Positions 1-8,036 of a DNA stretch of 64,000 nt are shown here, in pieces. The DNA is from Pseudomonas sp. MMS21 TM103. Its GTDB lineage: Bacteria > Pseudomonadota > Gammaproteobacteria > Pseudomonadales > Pseudomonadaceae. Each line of letters begins with the position of its first letter. Within the stretch, counting starts at the first letter, position 1. The translations under genes were made by a program, and so were the position numbers. The stretch lies in NCBI RefSeq assembly GCF_022132145.1, contig NZ_JAJISP010000002.1:1-64000 (forward strand). The letters are read 5' to 3'. The notes under the pieces were generated by a model that ran no database searches, was not told the DNA's origin, and saw only the letters and a list, made by a program, of their open reading frames with translations.

Positions 1-1
1 G

Positions 2-193
2 GCGGCCTGGTACCACGACTTCAGCGCCGAACGGGGTAGCAGCCAGTACGGCGATGAAATTGATGTCTCCTACGCCCACCCGATTCCCGGCGTGAAGGGC
101 CTGGTCGGCCTGATCAAGTACGCTGCCTACGATGCCGATGAGTTCTCCGTGGACACCGACAAGCTCTGGCTGCAGGCACAGTTCAGCTATTGA
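2..193 (+). CDS. C-terminal end of an outer-membrane porin-like protein (5' partial)
   Basis: Only the last 63 codons are in the window, in the frame that starts at base 2 and ends at the TGA at 191-193. The visible part alternates polar and hydrophobic residues, as in beta strands, and ends in LQAQFSY. A terminal aromatic residue of this kind is the usual outer-membrane beta-barrel insertion signal. The likely product is a porin of the OprD or alginate-export type, but the family cannot be fixed from so little sequence. A short dyad follows the stop, and the gene is probably a separate transcription unit from the PilJ-type gene downstream. Confidence 0.55.
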   Translation, partial: AAWYHDFSAERGSSQYGDEIDVSYAHPIPGVKGLVGLIKYAAYDADEFSVDTDKLWLQAQFSY

Positions 194-200
194 TCGATAG

Positions 201-221
201 GCTCGGTCGATTTTACCGAGC
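201..221 (+). terminator. Hairpin after the porin-like gene
   Basis: A 7-bp perfect stem (GCTCGGT / ACCGAGC) encloses the 7-base loop CGATTTT, 7 bases after the porin stop codon. There is no U-run after the stem, so this may be an imperfect terminator or an mRNA-end hairpin. Confidence 0.35.
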
Positions 222-273
222 GCACCCTGGGCGCGTCTTCCCTGTGGGAGGCCGCCCCACCTGGAGAGATTCC

Positions 274-1047
274 ATGCGCAAGAAAAGCTGGTACGGACTG
301 CTGTTCGGCCTGGTGCTCCTCAGCCCTTCGCTGTGTGTGGCCATCGGCGTCGCTGAGGCGGTCAACCTGTCGGGCATGCAGCGCATGCTCAGCCAACGCA
401 TCGCCAAGAATTACCTGATGATCGGCGCCGAGGTTCGGCCTGAACAAGCCAATCAGCAGCTCGATGAGAGCCTTGCACGTTTCGAAAGCAACCTCCTGGC
501 CCTGGATGGCTATGCCTCCAGCCCGCCCATCGAGCAGCAACTGCAGCGCGTCGCCCTGCGTTGGCAGGAGTACCGCAGCCTGATTCTGCAGCGCCCCGAC
601 CGCGACTCCGCGCTGCGGGTGCTGACCCTCAGCGACCAACTGCTCGCCGAAAGCGAGACCTTGGTGGCACAGATCGAACGATCCAGCGGCGGTCGCACTG
701 CGCAACTGGTCAACCGCAGTGGACGCCAGCGCATGCTCAGCCAGCGTATCGCCAAGCTGTATCTGGCCTTGAGCTGGAAGCTGCCGCAGCAAGAGCTGCA
801 GATCCAGTTTGAGCAGGCCGTGGACGAGTTCAACCAGACCCTGGACGAGTTGCGCGCGGCACCGGAAAACAATGCGGCTATCAATGCGGCACTGACCAAG
901 GCCAGTGCCCAATGGGAATTCTCGCGACAGGGTTTTCAGCTGTCCGAGGACGCCCGCTATGTGCCGACGCTGATCAGCATAACCTGTGAGACGCTGCTCG
1001 AGCAGATGAACGGCCTGACTCGGGCCTACGCCGAGCTGCCCCTTTAG
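274..1047 (+). CDS. Secreted tandem PilJ-domain (nitrate P-box) protein
   Basis: The 257-residue product starts with a signal peptide (MRKK, then a hydrophobic stretch to about residue 23). It contains two copies of a PilJ/NarX-type sensor module. The boxes NLSGMQRMLSQR (residues 31-42) and NRSGRQRMLSQR (147-158) match the P-box that binds nitrate in NarX and in the chemoreceptor McpN. There is no further membrane helix and no HAMP or output domain, so the protein is probably periplasmic or membrane-tethered. ATG 274 is preferred over the open frame from 190 because GGAGAG lies just upstream and the signal peptide starts there. It sits next to dnr and a PilJ-type chemoreceptor. A nitrate-binding role is inferred; a chaperone or partner role is also possible. 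Confidence 0.7.
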   Translation: MRKKSWYGLLFGLVLLSPSLCVAIGVAEAVNLSGMQRMLSQRIAKNYLMIGAEVRPEQANQQLDESLARFESNLLALDGYASSPPIEQQLQRVALRWQEYRSLILQRPDRDSALRVLTLSDQLLAESETLVAQIERSSGGRTAQLVNRSGRQRMLSQRIAKLYLALSWKLPQQELQIQFEQAVDEFNQTLDELRAAPENNAAINAALTKASAQWEFSRQGFQLSEDARYVPTLISITCETLLEQMNGLTRAYAELPL

Positions 1048-1115
1048 AGGTAGTCCTGAGGAGGAATGGGCAGCCCCGGTTGGCACACCTAAGATGGTGC
1101 CTACTGAGGTGAACC

Positions 1116-1793
1116 ATGCTGAGCGACTCTACAACCCTTGCCATTCTGCGCGAGCACCAGTTGTTCGATAGGCTGCCCGACAGCGCTTTTCAGGAAGTCG
1201 GCAACCTGGCGATTCATCGACGCTTGCACAGCCTCGACATCCTTTTCCACCAGGGCGATGTGGCGGAGCGTTTCTACCTGTTGCTGGAAGGGCAGATCAT
1301 CCTGACCCGCGTGCTGCCGGAAGGTAACGAAAAGCTGGTCGAGGTGATCCAGCCGGGGCAGATTTTTGTCGAATCCCTGCTATTTAGCGATACCCGCCAC
1401 TATCCGGTAACCGCCAGCGCACTGAAACCCAGCAGCCTGGTGAGCATCGACGGCGCCCACTATCGCCATCTGCTCGAAGTTCAGCCGAGTATCTGCCTGG
1501 AACTGCTGGCCAGTTTCAGTACGCGCCTGGACCAACGCCTGACCGAAATCGACACCCTGGCCGTGGCCAATGCCAGCCGCCGCGTGGTGCGCTTCCTCTG
1601 CCAGGAACAGGCGGCCGGCAATGGGCAGATCAAGCTCAGCGTGCCGAAACGCCTGATTGCCTCGCAACTGGGAATCCAGCCGGAAACCTTCTCGCGCATC
1701 CTCCATCGGCTGATCGATGCCGGGCTGATCGCCATGGAGCGGCGCAATATTCGCATCATCAATACGCCCAGACTGGCCAGCTACTACGAGTGA
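1116..1793 (+). CDS. dnr: Dnr-type Crp/Fnr regulator
   Basis: The 225-residue protein has an N-terminal cyclic-nucleotide-binding-like beta roll (about 10-130), a dimer helix and a C-terminal winged helix-turn-helix. The recognition segment QPETFSRILHRL is nearly the same as in P. aeruginosa DNR. There are no FNR-type N-terminal iron-sulfur cysteines, which fits DNR, a haem-based NO sensor, rather than Anr. DNR-type proteins switch on denitrification and related anaerobic genes from TTGAC-N4-GTCAA sites. Perfect sites of that form occur before ubiU and the hemN-like gene in this window. The gene has its own upstream gap and ends convergent with the chemoreceptor gene. Confidence 0.85.
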   Translation: MLSDSTTLAILREHQLFDRLPDSAFQEVGNLAIHRRLHSLDILFHQGDVAERFYLLLEGQIILTRVLPEGNEKLVEVIQPGQIFVESLLFSDTRHYPVTASALKPSSLVSIDGAHYRHLLEVQPSICLELLASFSTRLDQRLTEIDTLAVANASRRVVRFLCQEQAAGNGQIKLSVPKRLIASQLGIQPETFSRILHRLIDAGLIAMERRNIRIINTPRLASYYE

Positions 1794-1801
1794 AAACGCA
1801 C

Positions 1802-1821
1802 GCCCGACGTCGCAGTCGGGC
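1802..1821. terminator. Hairpin between convergent dnr and the chemoreceptor gene
   Basis: The stem GCCCGAC / GTCGGGC has a 6-base loop and lies 8 bases after the dnr stop, between two converging genes. It has no clear U-run on either strand, so it is a weak terminator call. Confidence 0.35.
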
Positions 1822-1859
1822 CGTAATGGGCAGACCAGCGCTGCCCATCGAGCGCCCGA

Positions 1860-3455
1860 TCAATCCTGCAAACGGAAACGCCCGGTCAGCGCTTGCAGGC
1901 CATCCATGCTCTGGGTGATGGCCTGGCTGGTCGACGCGGTATCGCGGGTGGAAACGGCCGCCTGATCGGCGACTCCAGCGATATGGGTCAGCGAACGGTG
2001 CATGTCGTCGGCCACCTGGCACTGCTCCTCAGCCGCCGTGGCGATCTGATTGGTCATGCCGCGAATCGACTGCACTGCACCGACTATATTTTCCAGAGCG
2101 CCCTGGGCGGCTTCGATCTGCTGCAAGGTGGCATCGCTGCCGCGCCGTGACTCGTCCATGGCCCGGCCGGCACGCCCGGTTTGCTGCTGCAGGCGTTCGA
2201 TCAGGCCGCTGATCTCGCCGGCAGAACTCTGCGTCCGTGCGGCCAGGCTACGCACCTCATCGGCGACCACGGCAAAGCCCCGGCCCTGCTCCCCCGCCCT
2301 GGCGGCTTCGATGGCAGCATTCAGTGCAAGCAGGTTGGTCTGGTCGGCAATCGCGCTGATCACTTCCAGCACCCGACCGATTTCCTGACTGTCGGCGGCC
2401 AGCTGCAACATCAGCTCGGACAATCCCTCGACATGCCCGGACAGTTCGCGAATGGCGGCGACCGAACTGCGCATGACTTCACGGCCATTGCCGGTTTCGC
2501 TGTCGGCGGTATCGGCCGCCAGCGCGGCCGCCACGGTGCTGCGCGCGACCTCCTGGGCGGTGGCGAGCATTTCGTGCATGGCGGTGGCCACCTGGTCGAT
2601 CTCGGCCTGCTGGCCGACCACGCTGCGTGCACTCTCGCCGGCCACCGCGGCCATGTGACCGCAGTGACCATCGGCCTGATCGGCGGCCAGACGAACCGCA
2701 CGGATCATCTCGCTGACCTGTTGCAGCAGTCGGTTATAGTCGCTGCCGATCCGGCCCAATTCATTGTCGGCGTAAGCCACCACCAACTGCTGGGAAAAAT
2801 CGCCCTGGCTGACCCGTTCGAGCCTGCCGCGCAGCTCTTCGAGTTGGCGCATCAGCCAACTCATCCCGGCCACCCGCCCGAGTATCACCAGCAACAGGAT
2901 GGCCAGGGTCGAACCGAGCGCCACCCAGCGCTGCACGCTGGCACTGCGGTTGGCCTCGGTCGAGATCAACAGCACCACCTCATTGCTCGCGGCCAGCAGG
3001 GATTCCGAGTCGCTGGCAAGCGTCTGCAGCGCGGCGCTGTCGCCCTGGGCAACGGCCAGCACCAGCGTGCGGTACCGGTTCCAGGCCTGATCGACCTGGC
3101 GCAGACGCTCCTGGGCGGCCGGCAGTTCCACCGCGGCGACGCCCTGCGCCGGATCGCCGTTAACCAGCAGTCGATGGGCGCGTTCGAAGCGTTGCAGGGT
3201 CGCCTCCAGACTTGCCAGCGGCAGCGCCCCCTGCGCGACCAGCAGGCTCTCCTTGGCCATTTTCTGGCTGAGCATGCGTTGCGCGCCGGCCATGTCCAGT
3301 TGCCTGGCATCCTGGTCGGAAGTGAACAGCACCCCCGCGGTGAGCGCCGCGCAGAGGAAGATCAGGCTGTAGGAAAAGAAGAACTGGGCGTTGAGGGTGC
3401 GCAGGCCAAAACCGCGCAATAGCCGCTGAATTCCGTGCGCCAAGGTGTCAGACAT
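1860..3455 (-). CDS. PilJ-domain methyl-accepting chemoreceptor (McpN-like)
   Basis: The 531-residue transducer has a transmembrane helix at about 26-46, a periplasmic PilJ domain with the P-box DMAGAQRMLSQK (54-65), a second helix at about 177-198, a HAMP domain, and a cytoplasmic signalling domain with the conserved hairpin tip containing DQTNLLALNAAIEAARAG. P. aeruginosa McpN (PA2788) has the same layout and binds nitrate through its PilJ domain, giving nitrate chemotaxis. The placement beside dnr and a secreted double-PilJ protein supports nitrate as the ligand here. No che genes are nearby, so it must plug into a chemotaxis array encoded elsewhere. Nitrate specificity is inferred. Confidence 0.85.
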   Translation of the reverse strand: MSDTLAHGIQRLLRGFGLRTLNAQFFFSYSLIFLCAALTAGVLFTSDQDARQLDMAGAQRMLSQKMAKESLLVAQGALPLASLEATLQRFERAHRLLVNGDPAQGVAAVELPAAQERLRQVDQAWNRYRTLVLAVAQGDSAALQTLASDSESLLAASNEVVLLISTEANRSASVQRWVALGSTLAILLLVILGRVAGMSWLMRQLEELRGRLERVSQGDFSQQLVVAYADNELGRIGSDYNRLLQQVSEMIRAVRLAADQADGHCGHMAAVAGESARSVVGQQAEIDQVATAMHEMLATAQEVARSTVAAALAADTADSETGNGREVMRSSVAAIRELSGHVEGLSELMLQLAADSQEIGRVLEVISAIADQTNLLALNAAIEAARAGEQGRGFAVVADEVRSLAARTQSSAGEISGLIERLQQQTGRAGRAMDESRRGSDATLQQIEAAQGALENIVGAVQSIRGMTNQIATAAEEQCQVADDMHRSLTHIAGVADQAAVSTRDTASTSQAITQSMDGLQALTGRFRLQD

Positions 3456-3552
3456 GTCGAGTCCTTTTGCATCATGCAGTTTGATTGATCATTCTTGGTA
3501 GCTCGGCACAGCGTTGCAATCAGACCTCAGGTGTAATTGCTCAGCGGCCGGC

Positions 3553-4056
3553 CTAGGAAAAAACTTCGGCCTTGGCCTTCTTCTGTGCGGGGACTTCAAC
3601 CGCCTCGCCCAGCGCGCAGATCAACTGCCACAGCCGCGGTGGCAAGCCATCGGGATCGAGGCTGTCGAGCAGGTTCTTGATGCCCAGGCCCAGGTCGGTA
3701 TCGCCTTCGATCATCAGGCGGCGGCGGAAGAACAGGGTGTCCGGGTCCTCCTGACGACTGGCCAGCAGGAGGAACTCGCGCCAGTTGCCGCGGATGCAGA
3801 CATCCACCGGCGCCTCGGCGGCGATGCGCAGACCATTCTGGTCGCGGGTCAGGCACCAGGCCAGCTGCAAATCGCTGATTTCCAGGCGTAGCCAGCGGCC
3901 CTGCAACAGATCGAACTCACCCTCCGCCAGGGGTTCGGCGAACAGCCGGGCAATGACCTTTTCCAGTACCAGGCGCTGCAGCGGGAATGGCACATGGCGG
4001 CCCAGCGGCAAGAGTGGCGGGCCGACCCGCATGACCAGGCGGGCAAAGGTCTTCAT
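3553..4056 (-). CDS. ubiT: UbiT, SCP2-like lipid carrier for anaerobic ubiquinone synthesis
   Basis: The 167-residue protein is a small SCP2-fold (YhbT-type) protein. With UbiU and UbiV it is needed for oxygen-independent ubiquinone synthesis, where UbiT is thought to carry the lipid intermediates. The start MKTFARLVMRVG at 4056 is chosen because its ATG overlaps the UbiV stop by 4 bases (ATGA), which implies translational coupling. The long upstream open frame to 4518 is out-of-frame shadow of ubiV. It is the last gene of the ubiU-ubiV-ubiT operon, the same order I recall near dnr in P. aeruginosa. Confidence 0.88.
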   Translation of the reverse strand: MKTFARLVMRVGPPLLPLGRHVPFPLQRLVLEKVIARLFAEPLAEGEFDLLQGRWLRLEISDLQLAWCLTRDQNGLRIAAEAPVDVCIRGNWREFLLLASRQEDPDTLFFRRRLMIEGDTDLGLGIKNLLDSLDPDGLPPRLWQLICALGEAVEVPAQKKAKAEVFS

Positions 4057-4940
4057 AACACCACCTCGTCGGCGCGCAGCATGCCGGCGCGACCGTGCCA
4101 ATAACCGTTGCAGCCTTCCACCGCCAAGGGCGGCAGCGCGCCGCAACGTACCGTGTCGAAGGCCGAAATGACCCCGGTCATGCCCTCGGCGCGCGGGCTC
4201 AGGCGTAGCAGATCGGCGCCGGTCTCGGCCAGTTGCGCATAGTCGGCGAGCAGGTTGTTGACCTTGGCCGACATGGTCTGGATGCCGTTGAGGGTGAACA
4301 ACGCCTCGCCCTCCTGACTGTGCAGGACGATGCCTTCCGGGAAACTCTCGCAGCAGATCTGGCAGTCGTCCTTGGGCCGGTTTTCCGCGCGGGCGGTAAA
4401 GCAGCGTGCCGAGTAGGCCAACGGCAGATGCCCGTAGGCGAACAGTTCCACCTGCGGACGCGCCAGGCCGAGGCTGTCGAGTTGCTCCAGGGTGTTGCGG
4501 ATCAGCGCGCCGGAGCATTCGACCGGCGGCACCCAGCGCTGCAGGCCGCAGTCAATCAGCTCGGCCAGGGCATGGCCGTTGTACAGGTTGAGGGCGGGCC
4601 CGGCGACGAAAGGCAGCTTGCGCTCGCGCAGGAACTGCACCGCGCCCATGTCGTTGGCCTCCACCAGCAGTTCGCCGTTGTCGCACAGGCGCTTCAGGCT
4701 GGACAGCTCGGAAGCCGCCTCGACCAGCGCCAGGCCCGACAACACCAGTTCGGCGCGCGTGCATTCGGCCAACTCACGGGCCAGGCCGAGCCAGTCATCC
4801 AGACCGAGGGCGCGCCGCTTGGAGCACACCGTCTCGCCGAGGTAGATGACATCGAGTGGCTGCTCGGCCATTTCGGCATAGAAATCCAGCAGCTTTTCGC
4901 GGCTCCAGTAGAACAGGACGGGGCCCAGACTGAGCTTCAT
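4053..4940 (-). CDS. ubiV: UbiV, peptidase U32-family subunit of the O2-independent ubiquinone hydroxylase
   Basis: The 295-residue protein belongs to the U32 (YhbV) family. UbiV forms a heterodimer with UbiU, and each binds a [4Fe-4S] cluster; the pair hydroxylates ubiquinone precursors without oxygen, using prephenate as oxygen donor. Four candidate cluster cysteines are visible: one in GETVCSKRRA, one in SARCF, and two in DDCQICCE. The start MKLSLGPVLFYW is 10 bases after the ubiU stop and has a GGAG site (GAGGAG) upstream. It is translationally coupled to ubiT. A working UbiUV lets the cell make its respiratory quinone during nitrate respiration. Confidence 0.9.
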   Translation of the reverse strand: MKLSLGPVLFYWSREKLLDFYAEMAEQPLDVIYLGETVCSKRRALGLDDWLGLARELAECTRAELVLSGLALVEAASELSSLKRLCDNGELLVEANDMGAVQFLRERKLPFVAGPALNLYNGHALAELIDCGLQRWVPPVECSGALIRNTLEQLDSLGLARPQVELFAYGHLPLAYSARCFTARAENRPKDDCQICCESFPEGIVLHSQEGEALFTLNGIQTMSAKVNNLLADYAQLAETGADLLRLSPRAEGMTGVISAFDTVRCGALPPLAVEGCNGYWHGRAGMLRADEVVL

Positions 4941-4950
4941 GATGATCTCC

Positions 4951-5946
4951 TCATTGCCAGGAACGATGGTAGGCGCCCAGCGTGGTCTGGCTGCCCTCGG
5001 ACAAGCTGTCCAGGGCGCTGCGCCACTGCGGCTGCACCGTGAAATTCTGTGGCGCGCTGGCGTAGGCATCCAGCGCCGAGCGCCAGACCCGGGTGACCTG
5101 CTCGACATAGGCCGGGCTGCGTTGGCGCCCCTCGATTTTCACCGCGGTCACGCCGATCGCGGCGAGCTGCGGGATCAGGTCGAGGGTATTCAGGCTGGTC
5201 GGCTCTTCCAGAGCATGGAAGCGCTGGCCGCCAACCAGGAAGCGGCCCTTGCACAGGGTCGGGTAACCGGCCGGTTCATCCTTGCCATAGCGGTCGATCA
5301 GCACGCCATTGAGGCGCGAGCTGAGCCCCTCGGCATCCTCCTGCCAGCGCACCGCCTTGGCCGGCGAACAGACGCCGCACAGGTTGGGCGACTCGCCCGT
5401 CAGATAGGATGAAAGGTGGCAGCGGCCCTCGGCCATGATGCACAGGCTGCCAAAGGCGAACACCTCGATCGGCACCGGACTTTTTTCCGCCACCTGGCGC
5501 ACCTGCGCCAGCGACAGCACCCGGGGCAGCACCGCGCGGCGGATGCCGTAGCGCTGCTGATAAAGTGCCAGCGCGGCGGCATTGGTCGCCGAGCCCTGCA
5601 CCGACAGGTGCAGGTTGAGACCGGGATGCCGGCGGCTGGCATATGCCAGCACCCCCGGATCGGCGGCGATCAACGCATCCACGCCCAGCGCCGCGGCCTG
5701 GTCGACCGCCCGCTGCCAGCGGGCCCAGCCATCCGGCTGGGCATAGGTATTGACCGCGATATACAGCTGCCGACCCTGCGCCCGGATCAGCTGCAGACCG
5801 CTTTCGAGCTGCTTGTCGTCGAGGTTCAGGCCGGAGAAATGCCGGGCGTTGGTGTCATTGCGAAAACCGACATAGACGGCGTCGGCGCCCTGCCGCACCG
5901 CGGCCTTGAGGGCAGGCAAGCTGCCTGCTGGACAAACCAGTTGCAT
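4951..5946 (-). CDS. ubiU: UbiU, peptidase U32-family subunit of the O2-independent ubiquinone hydroxylase
   Basis: The 331-residue protein starts MQLVCPAGSLPALKAAV, the typical U32 opening, with an AAGGAG site upstream. The expected [4Fe-4S] cysteines are present: GSLCIMAEGRC, NLCGVCSP and TLCKGRF. It is the first gene of the ubiUVT operon. A perfect Dnr/Anr box centred about 67 bases upstream of the ATG indicates that the operon is induced at low oxygen or by nitrogen oxides. The open reading frame extends upstream to 6570 but that part is antisense-frame shadow of moeA. Confidence 0.9.
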   Translation of the reverse strand: MQLVCPAGSLPALKAAVRQGADAVYVGFRNDTNARHFSGLNLDDKQLESGLQLIRAQGRQLYIAVNTYAQPDGWARWQRAVDQAAALGVDALIAADPGVLAYASRRHPGLNLHLSVQGSATNAAALALYQQRYGIRRAVLPRVLSLAQVRQVAEKSPVPIEVFAFGSLCIMAEGRCHLSSYLTGESPNLCGVCSPAKAVRWQEDAEGLSSRLNGVLIDRYGKDEPAGYPTLCKGRFLVGGQRFHALEEPTSLNTLDLIPQLAAIGVTAVKIEGRQRSPAYVEQVTRVWRSALDAYASAPQNFTVQPQWRSALDSLSEGSQTTLGAYHRSWQ

Positions 5947-6006
5947 GAAAACTCCTTCCGGGCGGAATACTGTCGGGCACTTTAGGGGGTGGCTCCGAGC
6001 GGGGCC

Positions 6007-6020
6007 TTGACCGCGGTCAA
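6007..6020. promoter_or_regulatory. Dnr/Anr box upstream of ubiUVT
   Basis: TTGACCGCGGTCAA is a perfect 14-base palindrome of the form TTGAC-N4-GTCAA. It lies 61 bases before the ubiU start, a spacing suited to activation at about -41.5. It probably serves ubiU rather than moeA, which ends at 6078 on the same strand. Confidence 0.85.
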
Positions 6021-6077
6021 CTAGCCTCGACTCGCGGGCAGGGCCGACTGCAATGTGCAGCCGGCAACGCTCAGGCG

Positions 6078-7310
6078 TTAATGCAGAAGCGCGCTGAACG
6101 GCAGGTAATCGAGCAGATCGCCCTCCTCCAGGGTCTGCCCGACCTCGACCAGCGCCAGGCCATCGGCCCAGCAGGCCGAGGTGAGCATGGCCGAGCCCTG
6201 CTGCGGGTGCAGGCACACGCGCAACTGGCCGTCGCGCGCTTCCAGCCGTGCCCGCAGGTACTGGCGGCGAGAATTGGCCTTGCGCCAGGCGAATCCGGCC
6301 GACAGGCGCAGGGCCTGTGGCATGACATCCAGGCAACCCTGGGCGCGCAGCAGAAAGGGCCGCGCCACCACCAGCGCGGTGATCAGGGCGGCCGCCGGAT
6401 TGCCCGGCAAGCCCAGCCAGGGTTTGCCGCCCACTTCGCCGAAGGCCAACGGCTTGCCTGGCTGGATCGCCAGGCGCCACAGGTGCAACTCGCCCAGTTC
6501 GCGGATCGCCTGCTTGAGGTGATCCTCCTCGCCGACCGACACCCCGCCGGAGGTGATCAGCATGTCCCACTCCGAAGCGGCCAGGCTCAGGGCATCGCGG
6601 CTGGCCGCCAGTTCGTCGGCCATGATTGCGTAATCGTGGACTTCCAGGCCGAGACTGCTCAGCACTGCGGCCAGGCTGTAGCGGTTGGCGTTGTAGATTT
6701 GCCCGGGCTGCAGCGCCTCTCCCGGTTCGCGCAGCTCGTTACCACTGCTCAGCAGGCCGACCCGCAAGCGCCGATAGACCGCCACCCGGTCGATGCCGAA
6801 GCTGGCCAGCAGGCCCAGTTCCTGCGGCCGCAGGCGCTGCCCGACGCTCAGCACCGGGGTGCCTGCGGTCAGTTCCTCGCCACGCCGGCGCACATGCTCG
6901 CCGCCCGTTACCGGCGGCAGCCACACCCGCCCCTCCTCGAGCCGGCATTGCTCCTGCATCACCACGCTGTCGGCGCCCGCCGGCAAGGGGGCGCCAGTGA
7001 AGATGCGCACGGCATGGCCTGCCGGCAAGGCTTGCGCCGCCGCATCGCCGGCCGCGATCCGCCCGGCCAGTGGCAGGCAACCACCAGCGGCCGGCAGATC
7101 GGCGGCGCGCAGGGCATAGCCGTCCATCGCACTGTTGTCCCAGGCCGGCACCTCGAATGGCGCATGCAGCGGCTCGGCCAACACCCGCCCGAGGGCCTGG
7201 CCAAGGGCTACCCGCTCCACTGGCGGCGGTGTCGGCGCGCGCGCCAGCAGTTCGGCGATGGCCTGGTCTACCGGCCGCAGGTTGTTGCCGTCGCAGCCGC
7301 AGGCACTCAT
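6078..7310 (-). CDS. moeA: MoeA, molybdopterin molybdenumtransferase
   Basis: The 410-residue protein inserts molybdate into adenylylated molybdopterin, the last common step of molybdenum cofactor synthesis. The family signature is clear: PAWDNSAMDGYA near residue 60, the SGGVSVGEEDH stretch of the MoCF domain, and the C-terminal MoeA domain IV. The start MSACGCDGNNLRPVDQA at 7310 overlaps the moaB stop by 4 bases. Nitrate reductase needs this cofactor, so placement with dnr and the nitrate-sensing genes makes sense. P. aeruginosa carries a second moeA (moeA1) in the same neighbourhood, so this may be one of two copies. Confidence 0.9.
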   Translation of the reverse strand: MSACGCDGNNLRPVDQAIAELLARAPTPPPVERVALGQALGRVLAEPLHAPFEVPAWDNSAMDGYALRAADLPAAGGCLPLAGRIAAGDAAAQALPAGHAVRIFTGAPLPAGADSVVMQEQCRLEEGRVWLPPVTGGEHVRRRGEELTAGTPVLSVGQRLRPQELGLLASFGIDRVAVYRRLRVGLLSSGNELREPGEALQPGQIYNANRYSLAAVLSSLGLEVHDYAIMADELAASRDALSLAASEWDMLITSGGVSVGEEDHLKQAIRELGELHLWRLAIQPGKPLAFGEVGGKPWLGLPGNPAAALITALVVARPFLLRAQGCLDVMPQALRLSAGFAWRKANSRRQYLRARLEARDGQLRVCLHPQQGSAMLTSACWADGLALVEVGQTLEEGDLLDYLPFSALLH

Positions 7311-7864
7311 GAACGGGCTCCGCAGCGCGCGACTTGCGGCTGATCGGCCAGGCGCTTGAGGTGGGCGACGAAGTTGCACGGCCCGGTGCGACTGTCCAGC
7401 TGCTCACGGAGGATCTTCTCCCAGGCCGTGCGACAGGCATTGGGCGAACCGGGCAGGCAGCAGACCAGCGCGCCATTGCTGATCCCGGCCAGTGCACGCG
7501 ACTGCAGGCTGGAGGTGCCGATCTCATCCAGGGAGACCTGGCGGAACAGTTCACCGAAGCCATCGACCAGCTTGTCCAGCAAGGGCGCCACGGCTTGCGG
7601 GGTATTGTCGCGCGCGGTGAAGCCGGTGCCGCCGGTGATCAGTATCACCTGCACCAGCGGGTCGGCGATCCAGGCACAGACCCGCGCGCGGATCTGCCAG
7701 ATATCGTCGATCACCAGCGCCCGTTCGACCAGCGCGTGGCCGGCCGCCTCCAGTCCCTCGATCAGGGTCTGCCCCGAACTATCGGTAGCCAGAGTGCGGG
7801 TGTCGCTGACGGTCAGGACGGCGATGCGTAATGCCTGGAATTCGGCGCTGGACAGATGAGCCAT
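7307..7864 (-). CDS. moaB: MoaB/MogA-type molybdopterin adenylyltransferase
   Basis: The 185-residue MoCF-domain protein has the substrate loop LITGGTGFTARDNTP and the motif LPGSPNAC. Proteins of this family adenylylate molybdopterin before molybdenum insertion by MoeA. ATG 7864 (MAHLSSAEFQALRIAVLTVSD) is preferred because GGAGG lies 11 bases upstream; an in-frame ATG at 7879 overlaps that site. It is the first gene of a moaB-moeA pair. No Dnr box was seen in the 170 bases upstream. Confidence 0.88.
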   Translation of the reverse strand: MAHLSSAEFQALRIAVLTVSDTRTLATDSSGQTLIEGLEAAGHALVERALVIDDIWQIRARVCAWIADPLVQVILITGGTGFTARDNTPQAVAPLLDKLVDGFGELFRQVSLDEIGTSSLQSRALAGISNGALVCCLPGSPNACRTAWEKILREQLDSRTGPCNFVAHLKRLADQPQVARCGARS

Positions 7865-8036
7865 GCTGGAAGCCTCCATAGAATGTCTGGCCGCAGACTG
7901 CACCGGTAGTTTGCTACAGCCCATTCCTCGTTGGAGGTATGCCCCCGGCTGAACGGGCCTCACCCCCTCGTTGCCAGCGGCTTGCAGCGGCGTTTACAGC
8001 GGCTGCGACTCAGGGTCGCAGGGGCCTGATGAGCGA

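Noticed and set aside
3484..3494. TTGATTGATCA upstream of the chemoreceptor gene as an Anr box
   Set aside because: The half sites are only about 2 bases apart instead of 4, so it does not fit Anr or Dnr spacing.
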